DNA of 64,000 nt, taken from the NCBI RefSeq assembly GCF_024362695.1, contig NC_065426.1:10508236-10572235 (forward strand), written 5' to 3'. The notes beneath the pieces are model-generated. The model ran no database searches. It had not been told where the DNA came from and worked only from the letters and a program-made list of their open reading frames with translations. Below are positions 63,986-64,000 of this stretch, piece by piece. Position 1 is the first letter of the stretch. Each line of letters begins with the position of its first letter. The stretch comes from Pectinophora gossypiella (Eukaryota > Arthropoda > Insecta > Lepidoptera > Gelechiidae). A program made the position numbers and the translations under genes.

Positions 63986-64000
63986 TAGTTAAGTCGTTGA

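Overview
The window looks like lepidopteran (moth or butterfly) nuclear DNA. It is AT-rich, has canonical GT/AG introns, and is packed with tRNA-headed SINEs, small palindromic MITEs and non-LTR retrotransposon remnants of the kinds typical of Lepidoptera. This is an inference from composition and repeat style; no database search was possible.

One real protein-coding gene is recognisable. It lies on the minus strand and fills the left 28.6 kb. I could assemble 16 coding exons (ATG at 28616, last visible exon ending at 830) whose splice sites and phases join without a break into 1,053 codons, and the gene continues past the left edge. The predicted protein is secreted or extracellular. It has a signal peptide, an N-terminal module beginning with histidine (resembling copper histidine-brace, LPMO-like proteins), an EGF-like cysteine-rich exon, a DOMON domain split by a very long Pro-Glu-Pro repeat linker with a furin-like RGKR site, and a second DOMON domain. 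An upstream 3' splice site at 28804/28805 suggests that non-coding 5' exons lie further right.

The introns are repeat-rich. Intron 2 is only 175 bp yet carries a complete tRNA-Lys gene. Intron 1 holds tRNA-Arg, tRNA-Ser, a 314-bp near-perfect inverted repeat and a degenerate tandem array. Intron 4 holds a roughly 6-kb insertion with inverted repeats and a 122-bp satellite array, apparently inserted into an older MITE. Intron 10 holds six TATCGATA palindromes.

From 28.8 kb to the right edge I see no convincing protein gene. This part contains tRNA-Glu (+, 38299), elongator tRNA-Met (-, 59689), at least four SINE families, several MITE families, non-LTR retrotransposon 3' ends, microsatellites and unique AT-rich DNA. 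A 33-bp candidate micro-exon on the minus strand (59074..59106) could be an upstream non-coding exon of the same gene, but this is only a possibility.
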